A stretch of 64,000 nt of DNA from Tropicibacter alexandrii (GTDB lineage Bacteria; Pseudomonadota; Alphaproteobacteria; Rhodobacterales; Rhodobacteraceae): assembly GCF_003667315.2 (NCBI RefSeq), contig NZ_RCTZ02000008.1, positions 62,001 through 126,000 on the forward strand. Reading direction: 5' to 3'. Below, one piece after another: positions 36,794 through 46,326 of the stretch (its first letter is position 1; every line of letters starts with the position of its first letter). The translations under genes were made by a program, and so were the position numbers. Under the pieces are notes generated by a model. That model did no database searches. It was given only the letters and a program-made list of their open reading frames with translations, and was not told where the DNA came from.

Positions 36794-38167
36794 ATGCGCC
36801 GGTTTGTTCTTGCCCTGATCTGCCTAGCCCTGCCCGTGACCGCCCCGGCCCAGCAGGTGCCGCAATCGCAGGCCGAGATTTCCCTGAGTTTCGCGCCGCT
36901 GGTCAAACAAGCCGCCCCGGCGGTGGTCAACATCTATGCCAGCCGCGTCGTGCAGGAGCGCAGCCCCTTTGCCGAGGACCCGTTCTTTCGCAACTTCTTC
37001 GGCGATCTTCAGGGGCGCCCGCGGGTGCAGAACTCGCTCGGCTCGGGGGTGATCCTGTCCGAGGACGGCATCGTCGTGTCGAATTACCACGTGGTGGGGC
37101 AGGCGACCGACATTCGCGTGGTGCTGAACACCCGGCAGGAATACGAGGCCCGCGTGCTGCTGGCGGACGAAGAGGCCGACCTCGCCATCCTGCAACTCGA
37201 CGGTGCGCGAGACATGCCGCACCTGCCGCTGCGCGACAGTGACACGGTCGAGGTGGGCGAACTGGTGCTGGCCATCGGCAACCCTTTTGGCGTGGGCCAG
37301 ACCGTGTCGTCGGGGATCGTGTCGGGACTGGCGCGGACGGGCACGGCCACCGGCAACGGGCGCGGCTATTTCATCCAGACCGACGCGCCGATCAATCCGG
37401 GCAATTCCGGCGGCGCGTTGATCGACGTGAACGGCGCGCTGATCGGCATCAACACCTCGATTCTGACGCGCTCGGGCGGGTCCAACGGGATCGGCTTTGC
37501 CATCCCGGCCAGTCTCGTCGCGCAATTCGTGGCGCAGGCGCAGGACGGCGAGGCGCGCTTTCAGCGGCCATGGGCGGGTTTGACGGGCCAGCCGGTCGAT
37601 CAGGACCTGTCCCAGACGCTGGGGCTTGACCTGCCCGGCGGCGTCGTCATCACCGAGTTGCACCCGCAAAGCCCCTTTGCCGAGGCCGGCCTGCGGCGCG
37701 GCGACGTGGTGCTGGAGGTGGACGGCCAGCCCGTGAACGCGCCCGCCGAGATGCTGTTCCGCATGTCGATCCGGGGCATCGGTCAGGACGCGCGGATCGG
37801 TTATGCCTCCGGGGGCGATCTGCACGAGGCGATGGTGCCGATGATCGCGCCGCCCGACCGGCCCGATCGCCGGGCCGTCTCGCTGGGCGAAAGCGCAGTG
37901 TTGCCGGGGCTGAAGCTGGCGCTGGTCAACCCCGCCGTGGCCGCCGAGCTGGGCCTGCCGATGCAGGCCGAGGGCGTGGCGGTCATCGATCCCGGCCCCT
38001 ATGGCGCGCGCGTCGGGCTGGTGGCAGGCGATATCCTGCGCGGGATCAATGGCCGCATCGTGCGCCAGCCGGGCGATGTCGCGGCGATGCTGCGACTGGC
38101 CGCGCCCCGCGTCCAGCTGGAGGCCGAGCGTGGCAATCGCCGGTTGTTGCTGCGGTTCCGGCTCTGA
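36794..38167 (+). CDS. HtrA/Deg family periplasmic serine protease with two PDZ domains
   Basis: A 457-residue protein with a Sec signal peptide (MRRFVLALICLALPVTAPAQQ). The trypsin-like domain shows the triad H99 (NYHVVG), D129 (EADLAIL) and S205 (GNSGGAL), followed by two PDZ domains (about 255-340 and 370-450). It would degrade or refold damaged envelope proteins. ATG 36794 is preferred over the ATG two codons earlier because AAAGGG would otherwise abut the start. The stop overlaps rarA by one base (TGATG), so the two genes are coupled. Confidence 0.95.
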   Translation: MRRFVLALICLALPVTAPAQQVPQSQAEISLSFAPLVKQAAPAVVNIYASRVVQERSPFAEDPFFRNFFGDLQGRPRVQNSLGSGVILSEDGIVVSNYHVVGQATDIRVVLNTRQEYEARVLLADEEADLAILQLDGARDMPHLPLRDSDTVEVGELVLAIGNPFGVGQTVSSGIVSGLARTGTATGNGRGYFIQTDAPINPGNSGGALIDVNGALIGINTSILTRSGGSNGIGFAIPASLVAQFVAQAQDGEARFQRPWAGLTGQPVDQDLSQTLGLDLPGGVVITELHPQSPFAEAGLRRGDVVLEVDGQPVNAPAEMLFRMSIRGIGQDARIGYASGGDLHEAMVPMIAPPDRPDRRAVSLGESAVLPGLKLALVNPAVAAELGLPMQAEGVAVIDPGPYGARVGLVAGDILRGINGRIVRQPGDVAAMLRLAAPRVQLEAERGNRRLLLRFRL

Positions 38168-39471
38168 TGGCAGACCTGTTCGACACCGGCGGCATCGCCG
38201 AAGGCGGGCATCGCCCCTTGGCCGACCGGCTGCGCCCGCAGACGCTGGCCGAGGTGATCGGCCAGAAACAGGTGCTTGGCCCCGAAGCCCCGCTGACCGT
38301 CATGCTCGAAGCAGGCACGCTCGGCTCGATCATCTTCTGGGGGCCTCCGGGGGTCGGCAAGACGACCATCGCCCGTCTCTTGGCGCATGAAACTGACCTG
38401 TATTTCGTCCAGATCAGCGCGATCTTTTCCGGCGTGCCGGAACTGCGCAAGGTCTTCGACGCGGCCAAGCAACGCCGCCGCACCGGGCAGGGCACGCTTC
38501 TGTTCGTCGACGAAATCCACCGCTTCAACAAGGCGCAACAGGACAGCTTCCTGCCCCATATGGAGGACGGGACGATCCTGCTGGTGGGCGCCACGACGGA
38601 AAACCCCAGTTTCGAGCTGAACCGCGCCGTGCTGTCGCGCGCGCAGGTTCTGGTGCTGGAACGGCTCAGCGATGACGACCTCGAAGACCTGCTGCACCGC
38701 TCCGAAACCGAACTGGGCCGCACCCTGCCGCTGGACGAGGACGCCCGCGCCGCTCTGCGCAACATGGCCGATGGCGACGGGCGCGCGGCGCTGAACCTCG
38801 TCGAACAGGTGATGAGCTGGCGCAGCGAGAAAACCCTCGACACCAATGCGCTCAAGACCCGCCTGATGAAGCGCGCCGCGCAATACGACAAATCCGGCGA
38901 CGGCCATTACAACCTGATCTCTGCCCTGCACAAGTCCGTGCGCGGCTCCGACCCGGATGCGGCGCTGTACTGGTACGCGAGGATGCTGGAGGCGGGTGAG
39001 GACCCCCGCTATCTCGCCCGCCGCATCACCCGCATGGCGGTCGAGGATATCAGCCTCGCCGATCCGCAGGCGCAGGCCCATTGCGTGCAGGCTTGGGAGA
39101 CCTATGAACGGCTCGGCTCGCCCGAGGGGGAACTCGCCATCGCGCAGGCGCTGGTCTATCTCGCCCTCGCGCCCAAATCGAACGCGGTTTACAACGCCTA
39201 CAAGGCCGCCCGCCGCGCAGCCAAGGAAACCGGCAGCCTGATGCCGCCCAAGCATATCCTCAACGCGCCCACATCCCTGATGAAGGATCAGGGCTATGGC
39301 GCGGGCTACGCCTATGACCACGACGCCGAAGACGGGTTCAGCGGTCAGGATTACTTCCCCGACGACATGGATCGCGTGCAATTCTACGCCCCGGTCGAAC
39401 GCGGCTTTGAACGCGATCTGAAGAAACGCGTCGACTATTTCGCCAAACTTCGGGCGAAACGGAACGCATAG
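38167..39471 (+). CDS. rarA: replication-associated recombination protein A (AAA ATPase, RarA/MgsA)
   Basis: A 434-residue clamp-loader-like AAA+ ATPase. The Walker A motif GPPGVGKTT lies near residue 58 and the Walker B region is LLFVDEIHRFNKAQQD, followed by sensor ATTENPSFELNRAVLSR. The C-terminal tetramerisation part (KSVRGSDPDAALYWYARMLEAGEDPRYLARRI) is typical. It acts at stalled replication forks. It is coupled to the upstream protease gene by a one-base overlap. Confidence 0.95.
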   Translation: MADLFDTGGIAEGGHRPLADRLRPQTLAEVIGQKQVLGPEAPLTVMLEAGTLGSIIFWGPPGVGKTTIARLLAHETDLYFVQISAIFSGVPELRKVFDAAKQRRRTGQGTLLFVDEIHRFNKAQQDSFLPHMEDGTILLVGATTENPSFELNRAVLSRAQVLVLERLSDDDLEDLLHRSETELGRTLPLDEDARAALRNMADGDGRAALNLVEQVMSWRSEKTLDTNALKTRLMKRAAQYDKSGDGHYNLISALHKSVRGSDPDAALYWYARMLEAGEDPRYLARRITRMAVEDISLADPQAQAHCVQAWETYERLGSPEGELAIAQALVYLALAPKSNAVYNAYKAARRAAKETGSLMPPKHILNAPTSLMKDQGYGAGYAYDHDAEDGFSGQDYFPDDMDRVQFYAPVERGFERDLKKRVDYFAKLRAKRNA

Positions 39472-39485
39472 GGTTTTTTCTTGGC

Positions 39486-39532
39486 TCAAATACCCGGGGG
39501 AGCGCCGCAGGCGCGGGGGCAAAGCCCCCTTT
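39486..39532 (+). repeat. Rhodobacteraceae-type intergenic palindromic repeat, copy 2
   Basis: TCAAATACCCGGGGGAGCG, CCGCAGG, CGCGGGGGCAAAGCCCCCTT. Same layout as the element at 11651 (CAAATACC, first stem, GGGGGCAAAGCCCCC second stem) with base changes. The final stem followed by TTTCC may serve as the rarA terminator. Confidence 0.75.
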
Positions 39533-39570
39533 CCTTGACATCCCCACGGCGAACCGCCAAGGCAACGCCC

Positions 39571-39939
39571 ATGACACCCATCTTCCAAGTCGCCCTCGGC
39601 GGCGCGATCGGCGCATCGCTGCGCTACATGACCGGCCTGATGATGGCCCGCCTGCTGGGCAAGGGCTTCCCATGGGGGACGCTGACGGTGAACATCGTCG
39701 GCTCATTCCTCATGGGGGTGCTGGTCGTGGTGCTGGCGCAGACCGGCAACCGCTTTGCGCCGCTTCTGATGACCGGGCTGCTGGGCGGCTTCACCACCTT
39801 CTCGGCCTTTTCGCTGGACGTGGTGACGCTGTATGAACGGGGGCAAGTGGCGCTGGCGGGCGGCTATGTCGCCGCATCGGTCGCCGTTTCCATCGCCGCG
39901 CTGTTCGCGGGATTACTTTTGGCAAGGAGCCTGACATGA
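39571..39939 (+). CDS. crcB: fluoride efflux channel CrcB/Fluc
   Basis: A 122-residue four-helix membrane protein (MTPIFQVALGGAIGASLRYM). The GTLTVNIVGSFLMG and LLGGFTTFSAFSLD motifs carry the conserved Asn and the Phe-box/TFS residues of dual-topology fluoride channels. ATG 39571 is selected; the frame upstream is the intergenic repeat. I saw no fluoride riboswitch before it. It overlaps the next gene by 4 bases. Confidence 0.92.
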   Translation: MTPIFQVALGGAIGASLRYMTGLMMARLLGKGFPWGTLTVNIVGSFLMGVLVVVLAQTGNRFAPLLMTGLLGGFTTFSAFSLDVVTLYERGQVALAGGYVAASVAVSIAALFAGLLLARSLT

Positions 39940-40979
39940 GCCGGGTACAGACGATCACCGTGGGGCCGGGCGACGGCGATCAGCGGCTTGACCGCTGGCT
40001 CAAGCGCAAGTTCCCGCATCTGGCCCAGACGCGCATCGAAAAGATGTGCCGCAAGGGCGAAATCCGCATCGATGGTGGCCGGGTCAAGGGCTCGACCCGG
40101 GTCGAGGTCGGCCAGCAGGTGCGCATCCCGCCGATCCCCGAACCGGGGCAGGTCGAAGGCGCGCAGAAATCGCGCGTTTCGGAAAAGGACGCCAAGCTGA
40201 TCCGCGACTGCGTGATCTGGCAGGACGAGCATATCATTGCCCTGAACAAGCCCGCCGGTCTGCCCACCCAAGGCGGCAGCAAGCAGACCCGCCATGTGGA
40301 CGGTCTGGCCGAGGCGCTTCAGGGCGATTACGAGGACAAGCCGCGCCTTGTGCATCGTCTGGACAAGGATACCTCGGGCGTGCTGCTGCTCGCGCGCACG
40401 CGCGAGGCGGCCAAGGGGCTGACCGCCGCCATGCGCCACAAGGAAACCCGCAAGATCTACTGGGCCTTGGTCGCTGGCGTTCCGACGCCCTATCTGGGCG
40501 AGATCAAGTTCGGGCTGGTCAAGGCCCCCGGCCATGGCTCGGGCGGCGAGAATGAAAAGATGCGCTGCATCCACCCGCGCGAGATCGACGACACGCCCGG
40601 CGCCAAGCGCGCACATACGCTGTACGCGACGCTCTACCGGGTCGCCAGCCGTGCGGCATGGGTCGCGATGGAGCCGGTCACGGGCCGCACCCACCAATTG
40701 CGCGCGCATATGGCCGAGATCGGGCACCCGATCATCGGAGACGGCAAATATGGTGGCTCGGGTCAGGAAAACCTCGGCGATGGCTGGGGCGCGCAGTTGG
40801 GCGGGATCATCTCGAAAAAGCTGCACCTGCACGCGCGGACCATGGGCTTTGTCCATCCGGTCACGCGCAAGCCGGTGGTGATCCACGCGCCCCTGCCCGA
40901 GCACATGGCCCAAAGCTGGGAGACGCTGGGCTGGGAGCCGGACTTCGCGGACGAGGACCCGTTCGAGAAGCTGCGATGA
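39936..40979 (+). CDS. RluA family pseudouridine synthase (RluC-like)
   Basis: A 347-residue enzyme. An N-terminal S4 RNA-binding domain (QRLDRWLKRKFPHLAQTRIEKMCRKG) precedes the catalytic domain with HRLDKDTSG and catalytic D143. It isomerises uridines in 23S rRNA; the length and S4 domain favour RluC or RluD, with positions not determinable here. Four-base overlaps join it to crcB and to the phosphatase gene. Confidence 0.92.
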   Translation: MSRVQTITVGPGDGDQRLDRWLKRKFPHLAQTRIEKMCRKGEIRIDGGRVKGSTRVEVGQQVRIPPIPEPGQVEGAQKSRVSEKDAKLIRDCVIWQDEHIIALNKPAGLPTQGGSKQTRHVDGLAEALQGDYEDKPRLVHRLDKDTSGVLLLARTREAAKGLTAAMRHKETRKIYWALVAGVPTPYLGEIKFGLVKAPGHGSGGENEKMRCIHPREIDDTPGAKRAHTLYATLYRVASRAAWVAMEPVTGRTHQLRAHMAEIGHPIIGDGKYGGSGQENLGDGWGAQLGGIISKKLHLHARTMGFVHPVTRKPVVIHAPLPEHMAQSWETLGWEPDFADEDPFEKLR

Positions 40980-41647
40980 CCCTGAAACTGGCGATCTTCG
41001 ACGTGGATGGCACCTTGGTGGACAGTCAAGGCGACATCGTGGCCTCGATGACCGCGGCGTTCGAGCTGTCGAGCCACCCCGCGCCGCCGCGCGATGCGAT
41101 CTTGCGGCTCGTGGGCCGGGCGCTGGAACTGTCGGTCGCAACGCTCGCCCCCCGTGACGGTGCCGAGGTGCAGGCCGCGATGGTGCAGCGCTACAAGGAC
41201 ACCTACGCCTCGTTACGGCAATCGGGGGGCAACGGCTCGTCTCCATATCCCGGCATCCATGACATGCTGGAACGGTTGGCGCGCATCGACCCGCTGTTGC
41301 TGGGGATTGCCACAGGCAAGTCCCGGCGCGGGTTGACCGCGCTGCTGGGCAGTCTCGACTGGGACGTGCGCTTTGTCACGACGCAGGTGGGCGACGACTA
41401 CCCCTCGAAACCGCACCCGGCCATGCTGCAGGCCTGCCTGTCGGAGACCGGGGTCGACGCGCAAGACGCCGTGATGATCGGCGACACGACCTTTGACATG
41501 GATATGGCGCGCGCCGCTGGCATCCCGTTCATCGGCGTTTCGTGGGGCTACCACCCGGCGCGCCAATTGACCGACGCCGTGGCTGTCGTGGACACGGCAG
41601 AGGCGCTGGAACAGACAATTCTGACGACATTGGGAGACCTCGCATGA
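40976..41647 (+). CDS. HAD-IA family phosphatase (phosphoglycolate-phosphatase-like)
   Basis: A 223-residue haloacid-dehalogenase hydrolase. Motif I is IFDVDGTLVDS with nucleophile D9 and D11, motif II is IATGKS, and motif III/IV is SKPHP ... MIGDTTFDMDMA. The small helical cap after motif I is like Gph. The substrate is unknown. ATG 40976 overlaps the upstream stop and the downstream ATG overlaps its own stop, four bases each, suggesting one operon. Confidence 0.9.
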   Translation: MTLKLAIFDVDGTLVDSQGDIVASMTAAFELSSHPAPPRDAILRLVGRALELSVATLAPRDGAEVQAAMVQRYKDTYASLRQSGGNGSSPYPGIHDMLERLARIDPLLLGIATGKSRRGLTALLGSLDWDVRFVTTQVGDDYPSKPHPAMLQACLSETGVDAQDAVMIGDTTFDMDMARAAGIPFIGVSWGYHPARQLTDAVAVVDTAEALEQTILTTLGDLA

Positions 41648-42360
41648 GCGAATGGGCACCTAAACGATTCTGGAAGGAAACCACCGTGACCGAGGCCCCG
41701 CAGGGCTTTACCGTCACGCTGGACGGGCGCGGGATCAAGACCCCGGCCAAGACCCCCATCCACGTCCCCACCCGCACGCTGGCCGAGGCGCTGGCCGCGG
41801 AATGGGAGGCGCAGGAGGCCAAGGTCAACCCCGCCACCATGCCCTTTACCCGCACGACCAATTCCGCGCTCGACAAGGTGGCGACCCAGCGCGCCGAGGT
41901 GGCTGACATGCTGGCGGCCTATGGCGACGCGGACCTGACCTGTTATCGGGCCGGAACGCCCGAGGAACTGGTGGCCCGGCAGGCCGCCGCGTGGGACCCG
42001 CTGCTGGACTGGCTGGATTTGACCTTTGGCGCGCGCCTGCATCCGCGCACCGGCGTCATGCACGAACCGCAGGACGCGCGCGCGCTGGACATCCTGCTGC
42101 GGCAGGTCCACGCGCTGTCGCCGTTCGAACTGGCTGCGTTCCACGATCTGGTCTCGATGAGCGGTTCGCTTGTGATCGGGTTGGCCGTGACGCGGGGTGT
42201 TGACGCCCCGGATGCGTTGTGGGACCTGTCGCGCATCGACGAGACTTGGCAGGAAGAGCAGTGGGGTCGCGACGAAGAGGCCCACGCGCAGGCGGAATAC
42301 AAGCGAGGCGAATTCCTGCATGCTGCGCGCTATTACGCGATGTGCCTGCCGCAACGGTAG
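41644..42360 (+). CDS. ATP12 family F1-ATPase assembly chaperone
   Basis: A 238-residue homologue of mitochondrial ATP12, which protects the F1 alpha subunit before assembly. It begins MSEWAPKRFWKETTVTEAPQGFTVTLDGRGIKTPAK and has MPFTRTTNSALDKV and the acidic C-terminal IDETWQEEQWGRDEEA found in the family. It is restricted to alphaproteobacteria and mitochondria, supporting the taxonomic assignment. Four-base overlap with the HAD gene. Confidence 0.92.
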   Translation: MSEWAPKRFWKETTVTEAPQGFTVTLDGRGIKTPAKTPIHVPTRTLAEALAAEWEAQEAKVNPATMPFTRTTNSALDKVATQRAEVADMLAAYGDADLTCYRAGTPEELVARQAAAWDPLLDWLDLTFGARLHPRTGVMHEPQDARALDILLRQVHALSPFELAAFHDLVSMSGSLVIGLAVTRGVDAPDALWDLSRIDETWQEEQWGRDEEAHAQAEYKRGEFLHAARYYAMCLPQR

Positions 42361-42534
42361 GCAAGGGCCAAATCAGCCTTTCGTCATGGTATCTTACCTT
42401 GACCTTGTCGGCGAAATCCGACCAAATTACCCGCGTCGGGGCAGCGTGGCAGGGCTGGCCCGAAAAAGTGCGTGATACGCCCGACGTTCAGGGCAAGAAA
42501 GACGGGGTCGGCAGGATCTCAGGAAGAGGGGCGC

Positions 42535-43542
42535 ATGTTCAGAACTATTTTTCTCGTCACGATGGCCCTGACCTCTGGTGCGGCCGTTGCGGGAACGCTG
42601 GACGACGTGAAGGCGCGCGGCACCTTGAATTGCGGCGTGAATTCCGGCCTCGTGGGCTTTGCCTCGCAGAACGGGGCGGGGGAATGGTCCGGTTTCGATG
42701 TCGGCCTGTGCCGCGCCATTGCCGCCGCCGTGCTGGGCGATCCGACCGCGGTGAGCTTTTTCGAAACCACGTCCTCGTCGCGCTTCACCTCGCTGCTGTC
42801 GGGTGAAATCGACGTTCTGGCGCGCAATACCTCGTGGAGCTTCACCAACGATGTCGAGCGCCAGTTGGAGTTCGCCGGGGTGAACTACTACGACGGACAG
42901 GGCTTCATGGTGCCGAAATCGCTGGGGATTTCCTCGGCGAAGGAACTGGATGGCCGCACCGTTTGCGTGCAGGCCGACACCACCACGGCGCCGAACCTTG
43001 CCGAGTATTTCGCCCGCAACAACATGAGCTACGACCCGATCCCGGTCGAGACCTCCGCCGATGCGCAGGAATTGTACCTGAACGGAGAATGTGAGGTCTA
43101 CACCACCGACGCCTCGGGGCTGGCCGCGATCCGCGCCACCTTTCAGAACCCGTCCGAGCATGTGCTCCTGCCGGAAATCATCTCGAAAGAGCCGCTCGGC
43201 CCCGTTGTCCGCCATGGCGACGACCAGTGGGAGGACGTGGTGCGCTGGGTGCTCAACGCGCTGATCGCCGCCGAGGAACTGGGTGTGACCTCGACCAATC
43301 TCGACGAGATGATCGCGGGCAGTGACACGCCCGAGATCAACCGCTTGCTGGGCACCGAGGGAATTCTGGGCGAGGTTCTGGGGCTGAAGCCGGACTGGGC
43401 CGCGCAGGCCGTCCGCGCCGGTGGCAATTACGGCGAGCTGTTCGCCCGCAATATCGGGGAAAACACCCCGATCGGCCTGTCGCGCGGGCTGAACGCGCAA
43501 TGGACGGACGGCGGATTGCTCTACGCGCAGCCGTTCCGCTGA
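42535..43542 (+). CDS. amino-acid ABC transporter substrate-binding protein (AapJ-like)
   Basis: A 335-residue periplasmic binding protein with a signal peptide (MFRTIFLVTMALTSGAAVAG), followed by DDVKARGTLNCGVNSGLVGFA, the typical N-terminus of general L-amino-acid binding proteins (AapJ/BztA). It also contains GFDVGLCRAIAAAVLG and DVLARNTSWSFTND. The permease and ATPase genes that normally follow are not here: a convergent phosphatase gene comes next. It is therefore an orphan binding protein that might share a transporter encoded elsewhere. Confidence 0.9.
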   Translation: MFRTIFLVTMALTSGAAVAGTLDDVKARGTLNCGVNSGLVGFASQNGAGEWSGFDVGLCRAIAAAVLGDPTAVSFFETTSSSRFTSLLSGEIDVLARNTSWSFTNDVERQLEFAGVNYYDGQGFMVPKSLGISSAKELDGRTVCVQADTTTAPNLAEYFARNNMSYDPIPVETSADAQELYLNGECEVYTTDASGLAAIRATFQNPSEHVLLPEIISKEPLGPVVRHGDDQWEDVVRWVLNALIAAEELGVTSTNLDEMIAGSDTPEINRLLGTEGILGEVLGLKPDWAAQAVRAGGNYGELFARNIGENTPIGLSRGLNAQWTDGGLLYAQPFR

Positions 43543-43551
43543 GGGGCTACG

Positions 43552-44040
43552 TCACTCCGTCAATTCCCGGGGCACCACGAAATCCAGCACGCGGCCCGAG
43601 CCGGGCGTCAGGCTCGACCAATCGGGACTGTCGAAATCCACGACCAGCGTCGCGCAGGTCGGGTAGTCGGCGAAGCGCGGATGCGCGGGCGCGCGCGCGG
43701 GCAGCGCCCGGGCAAAGGCCGCGATACCCGGATTGTGCCCGATCATCAGAACACAGTCTGCACGCGCGGCCTGCAGGGTTTCCAACATGACCGAGGCGGG
43801 GGCATGGTACAGCGCTTGGTCGAATTCGGTCGCGGCCTCGACGTCCAAACCGGCCAGCGTTTCGCGGGTGCGGGTGGCGGTCGAGCACAGGACCTCGTCC
43901 GGAAGATACCCTTTGGACCGCAGCCAGTCGCCCAATGCCTTGGCCGACCGCAGGCCGCGCTTGTTCAACGGGCGGGCGTGATCGTCCAACTCCATCGACC
44001 AGTCGGACTTGGCATGGCGCATCAGGATCAGGCGTTTCAT
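43552..44040 (-). CDS. SixA-like histidine phosphatase
   Basis: A 162-residue phosphoglycerate-mutase-superfamily phosphatase. The catalytic histidine is H9 in LMRHAKSDW and the second active-site histidine is in MIGHNPGI. SixA dephosphorylates histidine-phosphotransfer proteins in E. coli; other relatives act on small phosphate esters. The ATG at 44040 overlaps the stop of the ferredoxin-like gene. Confidence 0.88.
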   Translation of the reverse strand: MKRLILMRHAKSDWSMELDDHARPLNKRGLRSAKALGDWLRSKGYLPDEVLCSTATRTRETLAGLDVEAATEFDQALYHAPASVMLETLQAARADCVLMIGHNPGIAAFARALPARAPAHPRFADYPTCATLVVDFDSPDWSSLTPGSGRVLDFVVPRELTE

Positions 44041-44690
44041 GGGCGGTGAGCTTTCACGAAGGCATCCATGTGGAAGGCAGATTGCCCGGCACGGCGGTGG
44101 AAGCCGGTGTCGGTCGGACAGGCGCGGCGGGCAAGGCAGCCCCGGCTGCGGCAGGTTTCGCCCGCGTCGGTGGTGATGTGATCGAGACAACGCGCCACGT
44201 CATAGGGGTGATCCGCCGACAGGGCGCCGACCGGGCAGGCGGTGGTGCAGGGCGCGGCGCAGCCTGTGCAGGGCTGTCGCCCGGGCGCTGGAACGGGCAG
44301 GGCGCGCGGCAGGGCAATGGCGCCACGATAGCTGATGAACAGCCCGGCGTCGTCATGCACCATGGGACCCACGGGCGAGATCCAAGCCCGCCCGCTGGCC
44401 AGCGCCCAACTGACGAAGGGCGCATAGGGCGGGCCGTCGAAGGGGAACAGGGCGGTGCCGCCCTCGGCGCTTGCAAGATCGCAGATCACGCGGCGCGACC
44501 AGCGGTCGAGCGGATGCGGCGCGCCATCGCCATATTCGTCTGACGCGGTGAACTGCGCCCAGAAGGCCGGTTCGTCCGGGCCGAGCAGGACAAGCGTGCG
44601 GGTCCCCGGCGGCGCGCCGTCCACGGGACCTTCAAGGGCCCCGCGGATGGTCAGGCCGACGGCCCGGGCGCGGTCATCGAGCGCCCTCAC
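44037..44690 (-). CDS. 4Fe-4S ferredoxin-like protein
   Basis: A 217-residue protein. Its C-terminal part holds [15 protein letters not shown], a C-x2-C-x3-C-x3-CP cluster motif near residues 135-147, and additional cysteines ([15 protein letters not shown]). The N-terminal 120 residues are not a recognised domain but contain [22 protein letters not shown], reminiscent of QueG-like ferredoxins. The start is a GTG at 44690 overlapping the argB stop (GTGA), implying coupling. The redox role and partner are unknown. Confidence 0.75.
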   Translation of the reverse strand: MRALDDRARAVGLTIRGALEGPVDGAPPGTRTLVLLGPDEPAFWAQFTASDEYGDGAPHPLDRWSRRVICDLASAEGGTALFPFDGPPYAPFVSWALASGRAWISPVGPMVHDDAGLFISYRGAIALPRALPVPAPGRQPCTGCAAPCTTACPVGALSADHPYDVARCLDHITTDAGETCRSRGCLARRACPTDTGFHRRAGQSAFHMDAFVKAHRP

Positions 44691-45574
44691 TCGTTCAGCT
44701 TGGGCAGGTCGGCATTGCGGATCAGCGAGCCCGAGCCGTGTTCGGTGAACAGTTCCAGAAGGCAGGCATTCTCGACCCGCCCGTCGATGATGACGACGCC
44801 ACGCACGCCCTCCTCGATGGCCTTCAGAGCGGTCTCGGTCTTGGGGATCATGCCGCCTGCGATGACGCCATCGGCGGTCATCTGGCGCACCTCGTCCGGG
44901 GTCAGTTGGGTGACGACCTGACCTTCGGTGTTCTTGACGCCCTGCACATCGGTCAGCAACAGCAGGCGGTCGGCCTTGAGCGCCCCCGCGATGGCGCCTG
45001 CGGCGGTATCGCCGTTGACGTTGAACGTCTCGAGCGGGTCCATGCCCGTGGCGACGGGGGCCACGACGGGGATGATCCCGGCGTTGAAAAGGTCGCGCAG
45101 CACCTGAACGTTCATCTCGATCGGGCGACCGACAAAGCCCAGTTCGGGGTCGTCCGCTTCGCACACGATCAGGTCATCGTCCTTGCCCGACAGGCCAACG
45201 GCGCGGCCGCCCTCATCCATGATCGCCTGCACGATGCGCTTGTTCACGAGGCCGGTCAGCACCATCTCGACCACCTCGACGGTGGCCTGATCGGTGACGC
45301 GCTTGCCCCGGACAAAGCGGCTTTCGATGTTGAGCTTGGCGAGCATCTCGTTGATCATCGGGCCGCCGCCATGCACGACGACCGGGTTCACGCCGACCTG
45401 ACGCATCAGGACGATGTCGCGCGCGAAAGACGCCATGGCATCGGCGTCCCCCATGGCGTTGCCACCGAATTTGACGACGACGACGGCACCCGAGTAGCGC
45501 TGCATGTAGGGCAGCGCCTCTGACAGCGTGCGGGCGGTGGCGATCCAGTCCTGGTTCATGTTGCGTGGTCTCAT
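44687..45574 (-). CDS. argB: acetylglutamate kinase
   Basis: A 295-residue amino-acid kinase phosphorylating N-acetylglutamate in arginine synthesis. Motifs are [12 protein letters not shown] (K35 region), VVHGGGP near 66, and [11 protein letters not shown] with [11 protein letters not shown]. The start at 45574 has GGGGA upstream; a second ATG five codons later lacks a site. It is the first gene of a four-base-overlapping trio with the ferredoxin-like and SixA genes. Confidence 0.96.
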   Translation of the reverse strand: MRPRNMNQDWIATARTLSEALPYMQRYSGAVVVVKFGGNAMGDADAMASFARDIVLMRQVGVNPVVVHGGGPMINEMLAKLNIESRFVRGKRVTDQATVEVVEMVLTGLVNKRIVQAIMDEGGRAVGLSGKDDDLIVCEADDPELGFVGRPIEMNVQVLRDLFNAGIIPVVAPVATGMDPLETFNVNGDTAAGAIAGALKADRLLLLTDVQGVKNTEGQVVTQLTPDEVRQMTADGVIAGGMIPKTETALKAIEEGVRGVVIIDGRVENACLLELFTEHGSGSLIRNADLPKLNE

Positions 45575-45675
45575 TGTCTGTCCCCGAAAAGGCTGGTTTC
45601 GACCATGCCTGTTCTGTGCGGGGATTGCCAGAGGGGAGGCGGGGCCAGCCCCGCCCGACGCCCTGTCGTGCCGGA

Positions 45676-46326
45676 TCAGACGAGGCCCGCGATGATCGAC
45701 CGCAGCGTCGGGATGCCGTCGCCATATTCGGACGAGGTCACCACCAGTTCGGGATAGGCGGCGGGGTGTTTGGCCAGTTTCCCGCGCACCTGATCGAGGA
45801 TCTTGTTTCGATCCGCCGCCTTCACCTTGTCCTCCTTGGTGAGGACCACCTGAAAGGTCACCGCAGAGCGGTCGAGCAGGGTCATGATCTCGTCATCCAC
45901 AGCCTTCACGCCATGCCGATGGTCGATCAGCACGAAGGCGCGGCGCAGCGATTGCCGCCCGGACAGGTAGTTCTTCAGCAAGGCTTGCCATTTCTCGACG
46001 ACGGCGACCGGGGCATTGGCGAAACCATAGCCGGGCAGGTCGACCAGATAGCGGTCCGCGCCGAGCGTGAAATAGTTGATTTCCTGCGTCCGGCCGGGGG
46101 TGTTCGACGCGCGGGCCAGCCCCTTGCGTCCGGTCAGCGCGTTGATCAGGCTTGATTTTCCAACATTGGAACGCCCGGCAAAGCAGACCTCGATCCGGTC
46201 GTCGGGGGGCAGGCCATCCATGGCGACCACGCCTTTGAGGAAATCGACATCGCCGACGAACAACTTGCGCGCGGCTTCGCGCGTGGCGTCATCGGGCGCT
46301 TCGGCAAGGGGGAAAGGCAGGGTCAT
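45676..46326 (-). CDS. engB: ribosome biogenesis GTP-binding protein YsxC/EngB
   Basis: A 216-residue GTPase with G1 GRSNVGKSS near residue 50, DLPGYG (G3) and TKED (G4). It is required for 50S assembly in many bacteria. Four-base overlap with the MOSC gene upstream. A GGCGGGG ... CCCCGCC hairpin (45638-45655) lies between it and argB, without a T run. Confidence 0.95.
   Translation of the reverse strand: MTLPFPLAEAPDDATREAARKLFVGDVDFLKGVVAMDGLPPDDRIEVCFAGRSNVGKSSLINALTGRKGLARASNTPGRTQEINYFTLGADRYLVDLPGYGFANAPVAVVEKWQALLKNYLSGRQSLRRAFVLIDHRHGVKAVDDEIMTLLDRSAVTFQVVLTKEDKVKAADRNKILDQVRGKLAKHPAAYPELVVTSSEYGDGIPTLRSIIAGLV

Noticed and set aside
39472-39570. Fluoride riboswitch upstream of crcB
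   Set aside because: The short gap is occupied by the intergenic palindromic repeat; no conserved riboswitch core could be discerned.
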